DNA of 64,000 bases from Streptomyces aureocirculatus (GTDB lineage Bacteria > Actinomycetota > Actinomycetes > Streptomycetales > Streptomycetaceae): contig NZ_JOAP01000033.1 in NCBI RefSeq assembly GCF_000720475.1, forward strand, positions 18,080-82,079, in the 5' to 3' direction. Made by a program: the position numbers and the translations under genes. Within the stretch, counting starts at the first letter, position 1, and the number at the start of each line of letters is the position of its first letter. Below, one piece after another: positions 16,859 to 25,677 of this stretch. The notes beneath the pieces are model-generated. The model was not told where the DNA came from, ran no database searches, and saw nothing but the letters and a program-made list of their open reading frames with translations.

Positions 16859-17446
16859 CTAAGAAGAGGGCTCGTCGTCCTCGTCGTCACCGGTCTCGGC
16901 GAGCACCGGTGACGCGTGGTGCGACCACAGCTTCCAGCCGTCGGGTGTGCGGCGGAACACATTCGTGGCGACCACGAGCTGCCCCACGAGGGGGCCGAGC
17001 TCGTCGCCGCCCTGGGGCGCGGGACCGCCGCTGAGGATGTTCTCCGTGCAGGTCACCAGGGCGGTGTCGCCGGCCACACAGACCCGCAGGTCGGTGAGGA
17101 AGAACTGGATGTACTCGGTGTTGGCCATGATCAGCGCGTACGACCTGAGGACCTCGCCGCGGCCTGTGAGCACCGGCCAGCCGGGGTGGACGCAGGAGAT
17201 GGCGGGCCCCTCCGAGGCCGATTCCGGTTCGCCGTCGCCCTCGGGGCCCGCCTCCGGCAGGCCGCTCTCGCGGACCGTGCCGGGGCCGCCCGTCTCCGGT
17301 GTCCCGCTGTACGTGTCCGCGTCGTCGAGGTCCGCGGCGTCGAGCCACAGGTCCGACACGCCGTCGAAGTCCCCCCGCTCCAGCGCTTCGTAGAAGGCGG
17401 TGTTGGCGAGCTCGACCTGCTCGACGTCCGTCTGCGCGCGCGTCAC
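16859..17446 (-). CDS. NTF2/SnoaL-fold protein of the folate operon
   Basis: The protein has 195 residues. GTG 17446 overlaps the folP stop (GTGA). The N-terminal segment FYEALERGDFDGVSDLWL and the C-terminal beta-rich VATNVFRRTPDGWKLWSHHA are typical of the NTF2-like/SnoaL fold. A roughly 30-residue acidic insert lies between them, and the C-terminus is acidic. No catalytic residues can be assigned. Its constant position between folP and folB in Streptomyces suggests a link to pterin metabolism, but that is inference. Confidence 0.85.
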   Translation of the reverse strand: MTRAQTDVEQVELANTAFYEALERGDFDGVSDLWLDAADLDDADTYSGTPETGGPGTVRESGLPEAGPEGDGEPESASEGPAISCVHPGWPVLTGRGEVLRSYALIMANTEYIQFFLTDLRVCVAGDTALVTCTENILSGGPAPQGGDELGPLVGQLVVATNVFRRTPDGWKLWSHHASPVLAETGDDEDDEPSS

Positions 17447-18438
17447 TGAGTGCCAGCCTCCCCGGAAGCGTCCGGTCCGGCGCCGTCGTCGGCACCGCTG
17501 TTCCCCCCGTGGCGGGGCGTTGCGGCGTCCGTGACGGCCTGCGCCACCCGTACCGCGTCCGCCGTGGCCCGTACCTCGTGCACGCGCACCGCCCAGGCGC
17601 CCTGGTGCGCCGCGAGGGCGGACACCGCGGCCGTCGCGGCGTCCCGCTCGCGCGCGGGCGGCGGGGATCCCTGCGGGCCCGCGAGGACCCGGCCAAGGAA
17701 CCTCTTGCGGGACGCGGCGACCAGGACGGGGCGGCCGAGCGTGCGGAGCCGGTCGAGGCGGGCGAGCAGTGCCAGGTCGTGCTCGGCGTTCTTGGAGAAG
17801 CCGAGGCCCGGGTCGACGACGATCCGCTCCGGGGCGATGCCCCCGGCGACCGCCGCCTCCACGCGCGCGTGGAGTTCGTCGACGACTTCGGAGACCACGT
17901 CCTCGTACACAGGCCGGGCGTGGATGTCGGTGAGGAAGCCGCGCCAGTGCATGACCACGAAGGGGGCCTGCGCGGCCGCGACGGCCGGCACCATGCCGGG
18001 GTCGGCGAGGCCCCCGGAGACGTCGTTCACGAGGACGGCGCCCGCCGCGAGCGCCTCCTGTGCCACGCGGGCGCGCATGGTGTCCACGGAGACCGTGACA
18101 CCCTCGGCCGCGAGACCGTGTACGACGGGGACGACGCGCCGCAGCTCCTCGTCCTCGTCCACCCGCGCGGCGCCCGGCCGGGTCGACTCGCCGCCCACGT
18201 CGACGAGGTCGGCGCCCTGGGCGACGAGGTCGATGCCGTGCTTGACGGCGGCCGTGGTGTCGAACCAGCGCCCGCCGTCGGAGAACGAGTCGGGGGTCAC
18301 GTTCACGACCCCCATGACGGCACAGCGGTCCCACCGGGGGAGTCCCGCCACAGTGCCCCCGGCGTCCCCGCGTCGCCCGCCGCCGCCCCCGGCCGGGATA
18401 CGCAGCCCGTCCTCGCTGTCCCCGCGCAACGTACTCAT
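17443..18438 (-). CDS. folP: Dihydropteroate synthase
   Basis: The protein has 331 residues, starting at ATG 18438. It condenses 6-hydroxymethyl-dihydropterin pyrophosphate with p-aminobenzoate. Motifs are GVVNVTPDSFSDGG (43-56), DLVDVGGESTRPGA and the C-terminal ASRKRFLG. These include the conserved residues of the pterin and pABA sites, the target of sulfonamides. The N-terminal 35 residues and the last 25 are Gly-rich extensions. It begins 30 nt after the MprF-like gene stops and overlaps the next gene by 4 nt. Confidence 0.96.
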   Translation of the reverse strand: MSTLRGDSEDGLRIPAGGGGGRRGDAGGTVAGLPRWDRCAVMGVVNVTPDSFSDGGRWFDTTAAVKHGIDLVAQGADLVDVGGESTRPGAARVDEDEELRRVVPVVHGLAAEGVTVSVDTMRARVAQEALAAGAVLVNDVSGGLADPGMVPAVAAAQAPFVVMHWRGFLTDIHARPVYEDVVSEVVDELHARVEAAVAGGIAPERIVVDPGLGFSKNAEHDLALLARLDRLRTLGRPVLVAASRKRFLGRVLAGPQGSPPPARERDAATAAVSALAAHQGAWAVRVHEVRATADAVRVAQAVTDAATPRHGGNSGADDGAGPDASGEAGTQ

Positions 18439-18468
18439 GCCTCAAGCCTAGGCCCGCGCGGGCCGCCG

Positions 18469-20319
18469 CTACGCCGCGCGGACCTCACGCTCCGCGGTGT
18501 GCGCCGACTGATGCGGGCAGGGACGGCGCTGCGCGGTGGCGCGGCGCAGGAATCGCGGCAGCGCGAGCGTGACGAAGCCCTCCGCCTGCATCGCGGCGAA
18601 ACCGATCCGCGGCAGGTCGCGGCTGGAGCGGTAGACCACGAAGCGGGGCTCCCAGCGCGGCCGGAACTTCGCGTTGAACTTGTACAGCGACTCGATCTGG
18701 AACCAGCGCGAGAGGAACACCAGGAGCCCGCGCCAGGCGCGCAGGACCGGGCCCGCGCCCAGCTTCTCGCCGCGGGCGAGCGCCGCGCGGAACATCGCGA
18801 AGTTCAGCGACACACGTGTGATGCCGAGCTTCGGCGCGGCTTGCAGGGCGGCGACGATGAGGAGTTCGTTCATGCCCGGGTCGGCCGACCTGTCGCGGCG
18901 CATCAGGTCGAGCGAGACACCGTCCTGCCCCCACGGCACGAAGTGCAGTACGGCCTTCAGGTCGCCGTAGGCACCGGCCTTCTCGTCGGCCTTGTGGGCC
19001 GTCGCGATCAGGCAGTCGCCGTCGTCGGGGTCGCCGATGCGGCCGAGCGCCATGGAGAAGCCGCGCTCGGTGTCGGTGCCGCGCCAGTCCTCGGCGGCGC
19101 GCTGGATGCGGTCGAGTTCCTTCTCCCCGAGGTCACGGATGCGCCGCACGCGCGTCTCGTAGCCATTGCGCTCGATCCGCTTGACCATCTGGCGCACGTT
19201 GCGCATCGCGCGCCCGGACAGGGAGAAATCCGCGACATCCACCACCGCCTCGTCGCCCAGCTCCAGGGCGTCGAGGCCGGTCTCACGGGTCCAGACCTCA
19301 CCGCCGGTCTCGGAGCAGCCCATGACGGCCGGGGTCCAGGAGTGCGCCTTGGCCTCGTCCATGAAGCGCTCGATGGCGCCGGGCCAGGCCTCCACGTCGC
19401 CGATGGGGTCGCCCGACGCGAGCATCACGCCGGACACCACGCGGTAGGTGACGGCGGCCTTGCCGCTGGGGGAGAAGACGACGCCCTTGTCGCGGCGGAG
19501 CGCGAAGTGGCCGAGGGAGTCGCGCCCGCCGTGCCTTGCGAGCAGCTCACGCAGCCGGCTCTCGTCGTCCTGGGTGAGGCGCGCGGCCGGGTGCTCGGGG
19601 CGGAAGGCCAGGTAGACGGTGGTGAGCGCGGTCAGCATGCCGAGGGCGCCGAGGGAGACGCCGACCGTCCAGGAGGTGCGGCCGGTGTAGCCGACGGGCC
19701 CCTCGAAGCCGAACAGGCCGTACAGGACGTGCGCGAGGCGGTCGGTGAGGCCAGGGTCGCCGATGACCTTGTCCGGGTGCACGCTGACGATGACGAGGCC
19801 GAGCGCGATGGAACCGGCTCCGAGGAGAACGAAGTTGGCCAGTGCCCGCCAGCGGCTGCGCGGGTCCGGCAGTGCGGCGAACTCGGTGCGGTGCCGCAGC
19901 AGCAGCGCGAGGAGCGCGAGCGAGATCGCGGCGCCGATGAACGAGTGGCGGTAGGCGAACTGTGCGACCGCGCCCGCAGGCAGCAGCACCACCGCGGCCC
20001 GCCAGGCGCGCCGCTTGTGCCGCCGCAGGCCGTGCGCGAGCAGGAGCAGCAGGACGCCGCAGCTCAGCGCGAGGGCGGCGGCGAAGGGTCCGAGCGCGCC
20101 CGGCAGGACTTCGGCGAAGGTGTGCAGGCGGCTGCGCCGGAAGCGCGGGAAGACGGCTGCGGCGATGTTCAGAAGGCCCACGAGGGCGCAGATTCTGGCG
20201 GCGAGGACCGGGACGGCCTCGGCGCGGGGGCCGCGCAGGATCCGGCGCAGCCGGCCGTCGCCGCCGCCCTGGCCTCCTGGAACCGCACCCGACATTTCGC
20301 CATCTATCCTGACAGACAT
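18469..20319 (-). CDS. MprF/LysX-like membrane protein with DUF2156 phosphatidylglycerol lysyltransferase domain
   Basis: The protein has 616 residues from ATG 20319; an alternative ATG at 20295 lies inside. The N-terminal half has about six membrane spans (from residue 35 to about 260). The C-terminal half from about 280 is a GNAT-like DUF2156 domain with GDPIGDVEAWPGAIERFMDE and WRGTDTERGFSMALGRIGDP. This resembles the aminoacyl-transferase domain of MprF and of the MprF-like half of mycobacterial LysX. No lysyl-tRNA synthetase domain follows. Expected role: adding an amino acid to phosphatidylglycerol, reducing surface charge. It is the first gene of the leftward run with folP. Confidence 0.85.
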   Translation of the reverse strand: MSVRIDGEMSGAVPGGQGGGDGRLRRILRGPRAEAVPVLAARICALVGLLNIAAAVFPRFRRSRLHTFAEVLPGALGPFAAALALSCGVLLLLLAHGLRRHKRRAWRAAVVLLPAGAVAQFAYRHSFIGAAISLALLALLLRHRTEFAALPDPRSRWRALANFVLLGAGSIALGLVIVSVHPDKVIGDPGLTDRLAHVLYGLFGFEGPVGYTGRTSWTVGVSLGALGMLTALTTVYLAFRPEHPAARLTQDDESRLRELLARHGGRDSLGHFALRRDKGVVFSPSGKAAVTYRVVSGVMLASGDPIGDVEAWPGAIERFMDEAKAHSWTPAVMGCSETGGEVWTRETGLDALELGDEAVVDVADFSLSGRAMRNVRQMVKRIERNGYETRVRRIRDLGEKELDRIQRAAEDWRGTDTERGFSMALGRIGDPDDGDCLIATAHKADEKAGAYGDLKAVLHFVPWGQDGVSLDLMRRDRSADPGMNELLIVAALQAAPKLGITRVSLNFAMFRAALARGEKLGAGPVLRAWRGLLVFLSRWFQIESLYKFNAKFRPRWEPRFVVYRSSRDLPRIGFAAMQAEGFVTLALPRFLRRATAQRRPCPHQSAHTAEREVRAA

Positions 20320-20544
20320 CGCATCCCGTAGTTCTGCGAGAGAGCTTTGACCCCGGTACCAAAGGTGGCAACCGGTGATATTGCGCCCTCTAGGACGGTC
20401 CTTCGGGGACAGGGGTTCACTCCCCTCCGGAAAACCGGCGGAAAGCTGGCGGAAAAGGTACGGCTCGGGTCGTATCCATGGATTCCGCCCTCCGCGCCGA
20501 CCCCCTGAGGGCGGACAGGCAGAAAGCGCAGGCAGGATCATCCC

Positions 20545-21678
20545 ATGGGTCTCACGAGCAATAAGGTGCTGGCACTTGCCGTAGCGCTGGCCGTGCTGCT
20601 GTTCATCGGCACGGTCTGGCTGTGGCCGCGCCTCGCCCGCCGCAGTTGGCAGGCGATCATCGGGCGAGTCGGGCTGCTGCTCGCCACACAGCTCGCGATC
20701 TTCGCATCCGTCGGCCTCGCGGCCAACCAGGCATTCGGCTTCTACGCCACCTGGGCCGACCTCTTCGGCCAGGAGACGTCGCAGGGCGTGGTCGTCGACC
20801 ACGACGCCATGAAGGGTGAGAAGGGCCCGGTCCGCGTCGTCGACACCAAGTCCGTCGACGTACCCGGAGGCGGCATCCCGCGGATCGGCGGCCAGATCCA
20901 GAAGATCGACATCCAGGGCCGGAACTCCAGGATCGCCAGCCCGGCGTACGTGTATCTGCCGCCCGAGTACTTCCAGCCGCAGTACAAGAACCGCACCTTC
21001 CCCGCGGCCGCCGTCCTGACCGGCTACCCCGGCACCGCCGAAGCGCTCATCAAGGGCCTGCACTACCCGCAGACCGCCCACAAGCAGGCCAAGGACGGCA
21101 AGATGCAGCCGATGATCCTGGTCATGCTGCGGCCCACCGTGGCGCCGCCCCGGGACACCGAGTGCGTGGACATCCCCGGCGGCCCGCAGTCCGAGACGTT
21201 CTTCGCCAAGGACCTCCCCGGCGCCATCAGCGACCACTACCGCGTCGGCAAGAAGGCCGACAGTTGGGGCATCATCGGCGACTCCACGGGCGGCTACTGC
21301 GCCCTGAAGGTCGCCATGCACCACCCCCGCGCGTACGGCGCCGCCGTCGGCCTCTCGGCCTACTACAAGGCCGCCCAGGACGTGACGACCGGCAACCTGT
21401 TCCACGGCGACAAGGAACGGGAACGGCGCGCGAACCTGCTGTGGTACCTCGACCACATGCCGCCGCCCAGGACCTCCCTCCTTGTGACCACCAGCAAGAA
21501 GGGCGAGGGCAACTACAAGGACACCAAGAAGTTCATCGAGAAGGTCAAGTCCCCCACCCGGGTCTCGTCGATCACCCTCGCCAGCGGCGGCCACAACTTC
21601 AACACGTGGCGGCGTGAGATCCCGGCGTCCTTGGTGTGGATGAGCGGGCGGCTGACCGGCGGGTCGGACGTGCGCTGA
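20545..21678 (+). CDS. Membrane-anchored alpha/beta-hydrolase (esterase D/antigen 85-like)
   Basis: The protein has 377 residues, from ATG 20545 with AGGA upstream. Two hydrophobic helices at about 8-28 and 38-61 anchor it. The rest is extracytoplasmic with an esterase fold: AYVYLPPEYF, the nucleophile elbow GDSTGG (Ser247) and a C-terminal SGGHNFNTWR that supplies the catalytic His. The family (PF00756) includes mycolyltransferases and siderophore or acyl esterases; the substrate is unknown. It is divergent from the MprF-like gene across 225 bp. Confidence 0.85.
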   Translation: MGLTSNKVLALAVALAVLLFIGTVWLWPRLARRSWQAIIGRVGLLLATQLAIFASVGLAANQAFGFYATWADLFGQETSQGVVVDHDAMKGEKGPVRVVDTKSVDVPGGGIPRIGGQIQKIDIQGRNSRIASPAYVYLPPEYFQPQYKNRTFPAAAVLTGYPGTAEALIKGLHYPQTAHKQAKDGKMQPMILVMLRPTVAPPRDTECVDIPGGPQSETFFAKDLPGAISDHYRVGKKADSWGIIGDSTGGYCALKVAMHHPRAYGAAVGLSAYYKAAQDVTTGNLFHGDKERERRANLLWYLDHMPPPRTSLLVTTSKKGEGNYKDTKKFIEKVKSPTRVSSITLASGGHNFNTWRREIPASLVWMSGRLTGGSDVR

Positions 21679-21714
21679 GCCCCTTGGGCGGCTGACCGGC
21701 GGGGGCGTGCGCTG

Positions 21715-22881
21715 TCACGCCCCGGCTACCGACGCCACCGTCTCCAGGTCGACGTCCTCGCGCGCGATGTCCCGCGCGTCCGCCGCCGTCGAGCGGCGCA
21801 GCGCCTCGTGCAGCCGGGCCGGGGTGAGGACCCCGAGGAAGCGGCCCTCGCTGCGCTCGTCGATGACCGCGATCCAGCCCGCGTCGTGCTGGAGCATCGT
21901 CGAGAACGCCTGCTTCAGGCTGGCGCCGACCGGCAGCCACGCCTCCATGCGGCGGGCGTGCTCGCGCACCGTGCCGGTGCCCACGCGCGCGTGCTCGGCG
22001 GAGATCCAGCCGTGCAGATTGTTCTCGCCGTCCAGGACGACGGCCCAGCGGGCGCCGGCCCCTTCGAGGTCCTTGGGCAGCGGGTCGTCGAGGTGGACCA
22101 CCGGCGGCTGCTCCAGGTCGCCCTCCTCGATGGGCGTCACGGACAGCCGCTTAAGGCCCCGGTCCGCGCCCACGAAGTCGGCGACGTACTCGGTGGCGGG
22201 CGCGCCGAGGACGGTGGAGGGGGTGTCGAACTGCTCGACGCGGCCCTGTCCGTAGACGGCGATGCGGTCACCGAGGCGGACTGCCTCCTCGATGTCGTGT
22301 GTGACGAACAGCACGGTCTTGCGAACGGCCTGCTGCAAGCGGAGGAACTCGTTCTGCAGATGCTCGCGCACCACGGGGTCGACCGCTCCGAACGGCTCGT
22401 CCATCAGCAGGACGGGCGGGTCGGCCGCCAGCGCCCTGGCCACGCCGACGCGTTGGCGCTGGCCGCCGGAGAGCTGCTCGGGATAGCGGTCACCGAAGGT
22501 CGCGGGGTCGAGGCCGACGAGGTCGAGGAGTTCGGCGGCGCGCTCGCGGGCCTTCGCGCGCTTCACGCCCAGCAGGTGCGGGACGGTGGCGGTGTTGTCC
22601 AGGACCGTTTTGTGCGGGAAGAGGCCGATCTGCTGGATGACATAGCCGATTCTGCGGCGGAGCTGGACGGGGTCGATTCCGGATATGTCCTCGCCGTCGA
22701 GGAATATCCGCCCCTCGGTCGGCTCGATGAGCCGGTTCACCATTTTCATCGTCGTGGTCTTGCCGCAGCCCGACGGGCCCACGAGCGTGACCAGTTCACC
22801 CTCCGCCACCTCGAAGGACAGGTCGTCGACGGCTGTCGTACCGTCCGCGTACCGCTTGGTCACGTTCTCGAACCGGATCAT
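21715..22881 (-). CDS. opuCA: Glycine betaine/osmoprotectant ABC transporter ATP-binding protein with CBS domains
   Basis: The protein has 388 residues, from ATG 22881. Walker A GPSGCGKT is at 35-42, followed by a Q-loop IGYVIQQIGLFP, the signature LSGGQRQRVGVARAL and Walker B VLLMDEPFGAVD. The C-terminal 120 residues form two CBS-like motifs (WAVVLDGENNLHGWIS, GWIAVIDERSEGRFLGVL) that in OpuA-type ATPases sense ionic strength or c-di-AMP. It is divergent from the two permease genes and the binding protein, which lie on the opposite strand across 175 bp. Confidence 0.94.
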   Translation of the reverse strand: MIRFENVTKRYADGTTAVDDLSFEVAEGELVTLVGPSGCGKTTTMKMVNRLIEPTEGRIFLDGEDISGIDPVQLRRRIGYVIQQIGLFPHKTVLDNTATVPHLLGVKRAKARERAAELLDLVGLDPATFGDRYPEQLSGGQRQRVGVARALAADPPVLLMDEPFGAVDPVVREHLQNEFLRLQQAVRKTVLFVTHDIEEAVRLGDRIAVYGQGRVEQFDTPSTVLGAPATEYVADFVGADRGLKRLSVTPIEEGDLEQPPVVHLDDPLPKDLEGAGARWAVVLDGENNLHGWISAEHARVGTGTVREHARRMEAWLPVGASLKQAFSTMLQHDAGWIAVIDERSEGRFLGVLTPARLHEALRRSTAADARDIAREDVDLETVASVAGA

Positions 22882-23056
22882 GATTCCCCATTGTGGCGCG
22901 TGTTCTGTGAAGACGGTGTTGCGCCCGCACGAAGAGGGCCCCCGCGTCTCGGAGATTGTCAGTGCTCGGGGTTAGGGTCGCCAGTCAGATGGACATGTGG
23001 GTTTCGGCACGTGTCCGGGTCTGCATGGCGACGGGGTTTCGGGGGAGGCGGGGCGG

Positions 23057-23797
23057 GTGAGCAAGCGGGACTGCCTGGTGGCGAACGACTGGATCTGCGG
23101 CGAGTACATCCGCTCGCGCAGCCAGGAATTGACCGACGCGACGCTGGAGCATGTGGCGATCACGGGCGCGTCCGTGCTGATAGGCGTGGCGGTCGCGCTG
23201 CCCCTCGCGCTGATCGCGCGGCGCTGGCGCTTCCTCGCCGCCCCCATCCTCGGCGTGACCACGGTGTTGTACTCGATTCCCTCGCTCGCGATGTTCTCGC
23301 TCCTGCTCCCCTTCTTCGGCCTTTCCGCCTCCTTGGTCGTCACGGGCCTCGTGCTGTATTCGCTGACGATCCTGGTGCGCAACATCCTCGCGGGCCTCCA
23401 GGCGGTCCCCGAGGACGCCAGAGAGGCCGCCAAAGGCATGGGGTACGGCCCGCTGCGGCTCCTGTGGGAAGTGGAACTGCCGCTCGCGCTGCCCGCCCTG
23501 CTCGCCGGTGTGCGCATCACGACGGTGTCCACCGTGGCCCTCACCACCGTCGGCGCGATCGTCGACTACGGCGGCCTCGGCACGCTGATCCTCGACGGCC
23601 TCGACACCCAGTTCAAGGCGCAGGTGCTCACCGCGTCCGCGCTGTGCGTCGTCCTCGCCATCGCCGCCGACCTGCTGCTTCTCGCTCTCCAGCGGCTGCT
23701 CACGCCCTGGACGCGAGCCCATCGAATACGACCGGGCCGCTTCTCGCGCAAGGCGGGCGCGGCCAACAGCGTGGCCAAGGTGGCTGAGCCCGTATGA
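23057..23797 (+). CDS. opuCB: Osmoprotectant ABC transporter permease
   Basis: The protein has 246 residues. GTG 23057 is chosen because GGAGG lies about 9 nt upstream. It has six or so membrane spans and the EAA-loop region AREAAKGMGYGPLRLLWEVE that contacts the ATPase. The tail KVAEPV overlaps the next permease by ATGA. Together with the genes on both sides it forms a betaine/carnitine/choline-type importer; the exact substrate cannot be read from the sequence. Confidence 0.92.
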   Translation: MSKRDCLVANDWICGEYIRSRSQELTDATLEHVAITGASVLIGVAVALPLALIARRWRFLAAPILGVTTVLYSIPSLAMFSLLLPFFGLSASLVVTGLVLYSLTILVRNILAGLQAVPEDAREAAKGMGYGPLRLLWEVELPLALPALLAGVRITTVSTVALTTVGAIVDYGGLGTLILDGLDTQFKAQVLTASALCVVLAIAADLLLLALQRLLTPWTRAHRIRPGRFSRKAGAANSVAKVAEPV

Positions 23798-24474
23798 ACG
23801 CGATATCCGGTGCCTATGACTGGCTGACCACGTCCGCCAACTGGCAGGGCGAAAAGGGGGTGTGGCACCGTCTCGCCGAGCATCTGTACTTCAGCGGTGT
23901 GTGCCTCGCCGTGGCCTGCCTGATCGCGCTGCCCGTCGCGCTGCTGCTCGGCCACATCGGCAAGGGCGGCGCGCTCGCGGTCAACATCTCCAACGTCGGC
24001 CGTGCGGTGCCCACGCTCGCCGTCCTGATCCTGCTCACGCTCACCCCGCTCGGCGAGCACGGGGACATGCCCACGCTGATCGCCCTCGTCCTGTTCGCCG
24101 TGCCGCCGCTGCTCACCAACGCCTACATCGGCATGCGTGAGGTGGACCACTCGGTGGTGGAGGCCGCGCGCGGCATGGGCATGAGCGGACGTCAGCTCTT
24201 CGCCCGGGTCGAGCTGCCCCTCGCGTACCCGATGGTCATGACCGGGATCCGGTCGGCCGCGGTGCAGGTGGTGGCCACGGCGACGCTCGCCGCGATGGCC
24301 GGGGAGGGCGGTCTCGGGCGGATCATCACGGCCGGGTTCAACCTGCAGAACACCCCGCAGGTCGTCGCGGGCGCCTTCCTGGTGGCACTGCTCGCGCTGT
24401 TCGTGGAGGGCGTCCTGGTCCTCGCGGGGCGGCTCCTCGATCCGATGCGGGGGCGGTCCCGGGTGGGCGGCTGA
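23794..24474 (+). CDS. opuCD: Osmoprotectant ABC transporter permease, second subunit
   Basis: The protein has 226 residues and overlaps the preceding permease by 4 nt. It has an N-terminal helix, about five membrane spans and the EAA loop EAARGMGMSGRQLFARVELP. It is the partner permease of a heterodimeric channel. The binding protein gene begins 80 nt downstream. Confidence 0.92.
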   Translation: MNAISGAYDWLTTSANWQGEKGVWHRLAEHLYFSGVCLAVACLIALPVALLLGHIGKGGALAVNISNVGRAVPTLAVLILLTLTPLGEHGDMPTLIALVLFAVPPLLTNAYIGMREVDHSVVEAARGMGMSGRQLFARVELPLAYPMVMTGIRSAAVQVVATATLAAMAGEGGLGRIITAGFNLQNTPQVVAGAFLVALLALFVEGVLVLAGRLLDPMRGRSRVGG

Positions 24475-24554
24475 GCCGGCCGGACCTTCCCGACGCTTGC
24501 AGCGAAAACTCTCGAAACGGTTCTCGACATGGTTTCCGAAATGGTGGTTCACCG

Positions 24555-25520
24555 ATGAACAGCAGGACGCGTCGCGCACGACGGATGGCAGGGGCGGCAA
24601 CGGCCGTCGTGGCGCTGACCGCGGGGCTCTCCGCGTGCGGCGGGGACAGCCTGGAGGACGACAAGGGGTCCGACGGCGGCGGCAAGGGCAAGCTCGTGGT
24701 GGGTTCGGCGCGGTTCACCGAGCAGAAGGTCCTCGCCGAGCTGTACGCGGGCGTCCTGCGGGACGCCGGTTACGACGCGTCGGTCAAGACCGTGCAGAAC
24801 CGCGAGGTGTACGAGCCCGAGTTGAAGAAGGGCACCATCGACGTCGCCCCGGAATACGCGGCCACGCTCACGGAATTCCTCAACCTGAAGAAGAACGGCG
24901 CCGACGCGAAGCCGGTGGCCTCCAGCGATCTCGACGCGACGTACGGCGAACTCACCGAACTCGCCGAGCTGCGCGGCCTCAAGGCACTCCCGGCCGGTAA
25001 GGCCGTGGACCAGAACGCGTTCGCGGTGACCAGCAAATACGCCGAGGAGCACAAGCTCAAGACGCTTTCCGATCTTGGAAAGTCCGGCGAGAAGGTCCGC
25101 GTCGCGGCCGGTGACGAATGCGAGACCCGGCCGTTCTGCGCACCGGGCCTGAAGAAGAAGTACGGCATCGACGTCGCCGGAATCGACCCCAAGGGCGTCG
25201 GCACCACACAGTCGAAGCAGGCCGTGAAGAACGGCACGGACCAGTTGGTCCTGACGACCACCACGGACGCGACGCTGAAGAACTTCGGCCTGGTGATCCT
25301 GGAGGACGACAAGAAGCTCCAGAACGCCGACAACATCCTTCCCGTCGTGAACGCCAAGGAGGCCGGTGACAAGAAGGTGGCCGCGGCCCTCGCCAAGGTC
25401 ACCAAGGCACTGACGACGGACGATCTCATCGAACTGAACCGCAAGGTCGACGAGGAGCGCCAGAAGGAAGCGGATGTCGCCAAGGAGTATCTGGAGTCGA
25501 AGGGCCTGATCGAGAAGTAG
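24555..25520 (+). CDS. opuCC: Osmoprotectant-binding lipoprotein
   Basis: The protein has 321 residues. It has a twin-arginine-containing n-region, a hydrophobic core and the lipobox LSAC with Cys28 as lipidation site. Mature sequence starts with a Gly/Asp-rich linker, then LVVGSARFTEQKVLAELYAG, the opening of the OpuC/ProX type II binding-protein fold. The later KKGTIDVAPEYAATLTEF matches the family. It captures the osmoprotectant outside the membrane and delivers it to the two permeases. Confidence 0.93.
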   Translation: MNSRTRRARRMAGAATAVVALTAGLSACGGDSLEDDKGSDGGGKGKLVVGSARFTEQKVLAELYAGVLRDAGYDASVKTVQNREVYEPELKKGTIDVAPEYAATLTEFLNLKKNGADAKPVASSDLDATYGELTELAELRGLKALPAGKAVDQNAFAVTSKYAEEHKLKTLSDLGKSGEKVRVAAGDECETRPFCAPGLKKKYGIDVAGIDPKGVGTTQSKQAVKNGTDQLVLTTTTDATLKNFGLVILEDDKKLQNADNILPVVNAKEAGDKKVAAALAKVTKALTTDDLIELNRKVDEERQKEADVAKEYLESKGLIEK

Positions 25521-25677
25521 GGCTCGCGACCGGCCCGGGTTGCGTAATCCCGGCGGAGGGGATGAAGTGGCCCCTCGTGGAAGAAGTGGCTCACTGGGGT
25601 GGGGAGTTGCGGTGGGGGCACCGGGAATTTGGCGGGCGAGGCACCAGACTTCGCCTACGCGCGGTAAGTTTCTGGCC

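Noticed and set aside
16795..16860. Imperfect inverted repeat around CCCACT...AGTGGG after the NTF2-like gene as a terminator
   Set aside because: The stem is interrupted and there is no U-tract; folB downstream on the same strand is probably in the same operon.
17299..20331. Very long plus-strand open frame (1010 codons) across folP and the MprF-like gene
   Set aside because: It is antisense to genes with clear motifs (dihydropteroate synthase, DUF2156). Long open antisense frames are expected in high-GC DNA. No recognisable domains.
20340..20440. Possible tRNA (GGGGTTCACTCCCC resembles a T-arm)
   Set aside because: No acceptor stem, D-arm or anticodon arm can be folded around it and the loop is one base short; treated as a simple hairpin in the promoter region.
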